Part shown: piece after piece, positions 4,996 to 6,368 of the stretch
Position numbering within the stretch: the first letter of the stretch is position 1
Layout: the number at the start of each line of letters is the position of its first letter
Assembly (NCBI GenBank): GCA_021808875.1
Contig: JAKBAU010000214.1
Coordinates: 1-6,368 of the forward strand
Origin: Pseudomonadota bacterium
GTDB lineage: Bacteria; Pseudomonadota; Alphaproteobacteria; Micropepsales; Micropepsaceae
Direction: 5' to 3'
Length of the DNA stretch: 6,368 nucleotides
The notes under the pieces: generated by a model
The model's database searches: none
What the model was told of the DNA's origin: nothing
What the model saw: only the letters and a program-made list of their open reading frames with translations
Program-made: the position numbers and the translations under genes

Positions 4996-6357
4996 ATGGG
5001 TTCCACAGATGAACGGGCAGCAGTAATCCTCGCAGCTGGCATGGGTACGCGTATGAAATCGACGCTGCCCAAGGTTCTGCACAAGATCGCCGGCAAGCCA
5101 ATTCTTGGGCATGTGATGGACGCGGTGGCTGCGGCCGGGGTCGGGCGCATCGTCGTGGTCACGGCGCCTCAAGGCCAGAGCGTACGCGACTATGCAACCG
5201 CGCGGGGTGCGCGGTGTGTCGTTCAGCAGAATCAACTCGGGACTGGCCATGCGGCGGCTGCGGCCCGGCCGGAGCTGGCCGATTTTGGTGGGAGGCTTGT
5301 GGTTGCCTATGGCGATATGCCTCTGGTCGAGCCCGCGACATTTGCCGCATCTTTTGCGGCCCAGGCACAGACGGGTATGGCAATCGTTGCATTCAACTCC
5401 TCCAATCCGTCCTATGGACGGGTCATTGCAGGCAAGGAAGGCCGGCTCGCGCGCATTGTGGAATATCGCGATGCCGACGCCGATGAACGGAAGGTCACCG
5501 TTTGCAATGCCGGCATCATGGTGGCGCCGGCGCCCGAATTTTTCGGCTGGTGCGCGCGTCTTTCGAACGATAACAGTCAAGGCGAATATTATCTAACCGA
5601 CGTACCGCTTCTGGCCCGGCAGGATAATGTTGCCTGCGCGATCGTCATGGCCGAGGAAGCTGAAATGATGGGCGTCAATTCGCGCAGCGAGCTGGCGGCG
5701 GCCGAAGCTGAGATGCAGCGAAGGTTACGCAATGCGGCTCTTGCCAATGCAGTTGGAATGCAGGCTCCGGATACGGTCTTCTTGAGCCATGATACCGTTC
5801 TCGAAAGCGACTGCACGATTGGCCCCTATGTGGTGTTCGGTCCGGGGGTAACGGTCAAATCAGGCGCAGAAATCAAGGCCTTTTCGCATCTGGAAGACTG
5901 CGTGGTTCAGGAAGGGGCGATCATCGGTCCGTATGCGCGACTGCGGCCGGGCGCAGACATCGGCCGTGGCGCCCATATTGGCAATTTCGTGGAAGTCAAA
6001 GCGACAAAGGTTGGCGAAGGCGCCAAAGCCAATCACCTGACCTACTTGGGCGATGCTAGCGTGGGCGCAGGTGCTAATATCGGCGCCGGTACGATCACCT
6101 GTAATTATGACGGCTTCTTCAAGTATCGCACCGAAATCGGAGCCGGTGCATTTATCGGCTCCAATAGCGCGCTTGTGGCCCCCGTGACCATTCAGGATGG
6201 CGCTTATATTGGTGCTGGCTCGACCATTTCCGGTTCCGCGGTGGCCAAGGATGCACTGTGCTTTACACGTGCGCCACGCAAGGAAATTCAGGGGTGGGCC
6301 CTTGAGTTTCGCGAGCGCAAATCCAAAGAAAAGTCTCTGAGCAAAAAGGAAAAGTGA
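4996..6357 (+). CDS. glmU: Bifunctional GlmU: glucosamine-1-phosphate N-acetyltransferase / UDP-GlcNAc pyrophosphorylase
   Basis: A 453-residue cytosolic enzyme, close to the 456 of E. coli GlmU. It makes the last two steps to UDP-GlcNAc: acetylation of glucosamine-1-phosphate, then uridylyl transfer from UTP. The N-terminal Rossmann-like domain carries LAAGMGTRMKS (12-22) with Lys26, QLGTGHA (80-86), YGDMPL with Mg2+-binding Asp107, NAGIMV (171-176), QGEYYLTD and GVN (Asn228). After a linker helix (about 230-250), the C-terminal left-handed beta helix (about 255-435) shows repeated hexapeptides such as IGPYVVFGPGV. It carries GPYARLRPG, KANHLTYLGD with catalytic His347, and GAGTITCNYDG. The protein ends in a Lys-rich tail (440-453). 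Both active sites look intact. It is divergent from gph and 3 bp ahead of a gene starting Met-Cys-Gly, the normal glmU-glmS arrangement. Confidence 0.97.
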   Translation: MGSTDERAAVILAAGMGTRMKSTLPKVLHKIAGKPILGHVMDAVAAAGVGRIVVVTAPQGQSVRDYATARGARCVVQQNQLGTGHAAAAARPELADFGGRLVVAYGDMPLVEPATFAASFAAQAQTGMAIVAFNSSNPSYGRVIAGKEGRLARIVEYRDADADERKVTVCNAGIMVAPAPEFFGWCARLSNDNSQGEYYLTDVPLLARQDNVACAIVMAEEAEMMGVNSRSELAAAEAEMQRRLRNAALANAVGMQAPDTVFLSHDTVLESDCTIGPYVVFGPGVTVKSGAEIKAFSHLEDCVVQEGAIIGPYARLRPGADIGRGAHIGNFVEVKATKVGEGAKANHLTYLGDASVGAGANIGAGTITCNYDGFFKYRTEIGAGAFIGSNSALVAPVTIQDGAYIGAGSTISGSAVAKDALCFTRAPRKEIQGWALEFRERKSKEKSLSKKEK

Positions 6358-6360
6358 GAG

Positions 6361-6368
6361 ATGTGCGG
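6361..6368 (+). CDS. glmS: Start of glmS (glucosamine-6-phosphate synthase), cut by the window end
   Basis: ATG TGC GG(N) encodes Met-Cys-Gly, the invariant start of GlmS. After Met removal, Cys becomes the N-terminal nucleophile that hydrolyses glutamine. It begins 3 nt past the glmU stop, and a purine-rich AAGTGAGAG ribosome site overlaps that stop. GlmS makes glucosamine-6-phosphate, upstream of GlmU in the same pathway. Only eight bases are visible, so the call rests on context plus these three residues. Confidence 0.7.

Noticed and set aside
1..6368. CRISPR array, transposase or defence system
   Set aside because: No regularly spaced repeats, intact transposase or integrase frames, or defence-type domains are present on either strand.

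Overview
The window is 6.4 kb of moderately GC-rich DNA, probably from an alphaproteobacterium. Sphingomonadales is my best guess. This rests on the divergent gph / glmU-glmS layout, the GlmU sequence, weak sigma70-like promoters, and a lyase acting on sphingolipid-type substrates. It is an inference, not a measured placement.

Left part (1-3420), an accessory catabolic or turnover cluster, all on the + strand: (i) the C-terminal three quarters of an FGGY-family sugar/polyol kinase, whose start lies outside the window; (ii) a 235-bp spacer with a plausible promoter and repeated TGACGT hexamers; (iii) a PLP-dependent lyase closely resembling sphingosine-1-phosphate lyase; (iv) a TetR-family regulator whose ATG overlaps the lyase stop codon (TAATG). 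A kinase next to a lyase that cleaves a phosphorylated amino alcohol suggests a phosphorylate-then-cleave route under local TetR control. The substrate cannot be read from the sequence.

Middle part (3421-3942), about 520 bp without a convincing gene. It may hold a decayed coding remnant and contains a perfect 8-bp inverted repeat with a 3-nt loop. A tRNA-Val(CAC) gene follows on the minus strand (3943-4017), with encoded CCA and a good upstream promoter. Its 3' end points at the accessory region.

Right part (4018-6368), housekeeping: gph (phosphoglycolate phosphatase, HAD family) on the minus strand with a hairpin just past its stop, then divergently glmU, the bifunctional UDP-GlcNAc synthesis enzyme. 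Its true start is ATG 4996, set by a strong AGGAG. The last 8 bases begin the next gene (Met-Cys-Gly...), almost certainly glmS. glmU and glmS together feed UDP-GlcNAc to cell-wall synthesis.

The most interesting content is the FGGY kinase / S1P-lyase-like enzyme / TetR cluster. I see no CRISPR array, intact insertion sequence or wholly novel defence-type system.
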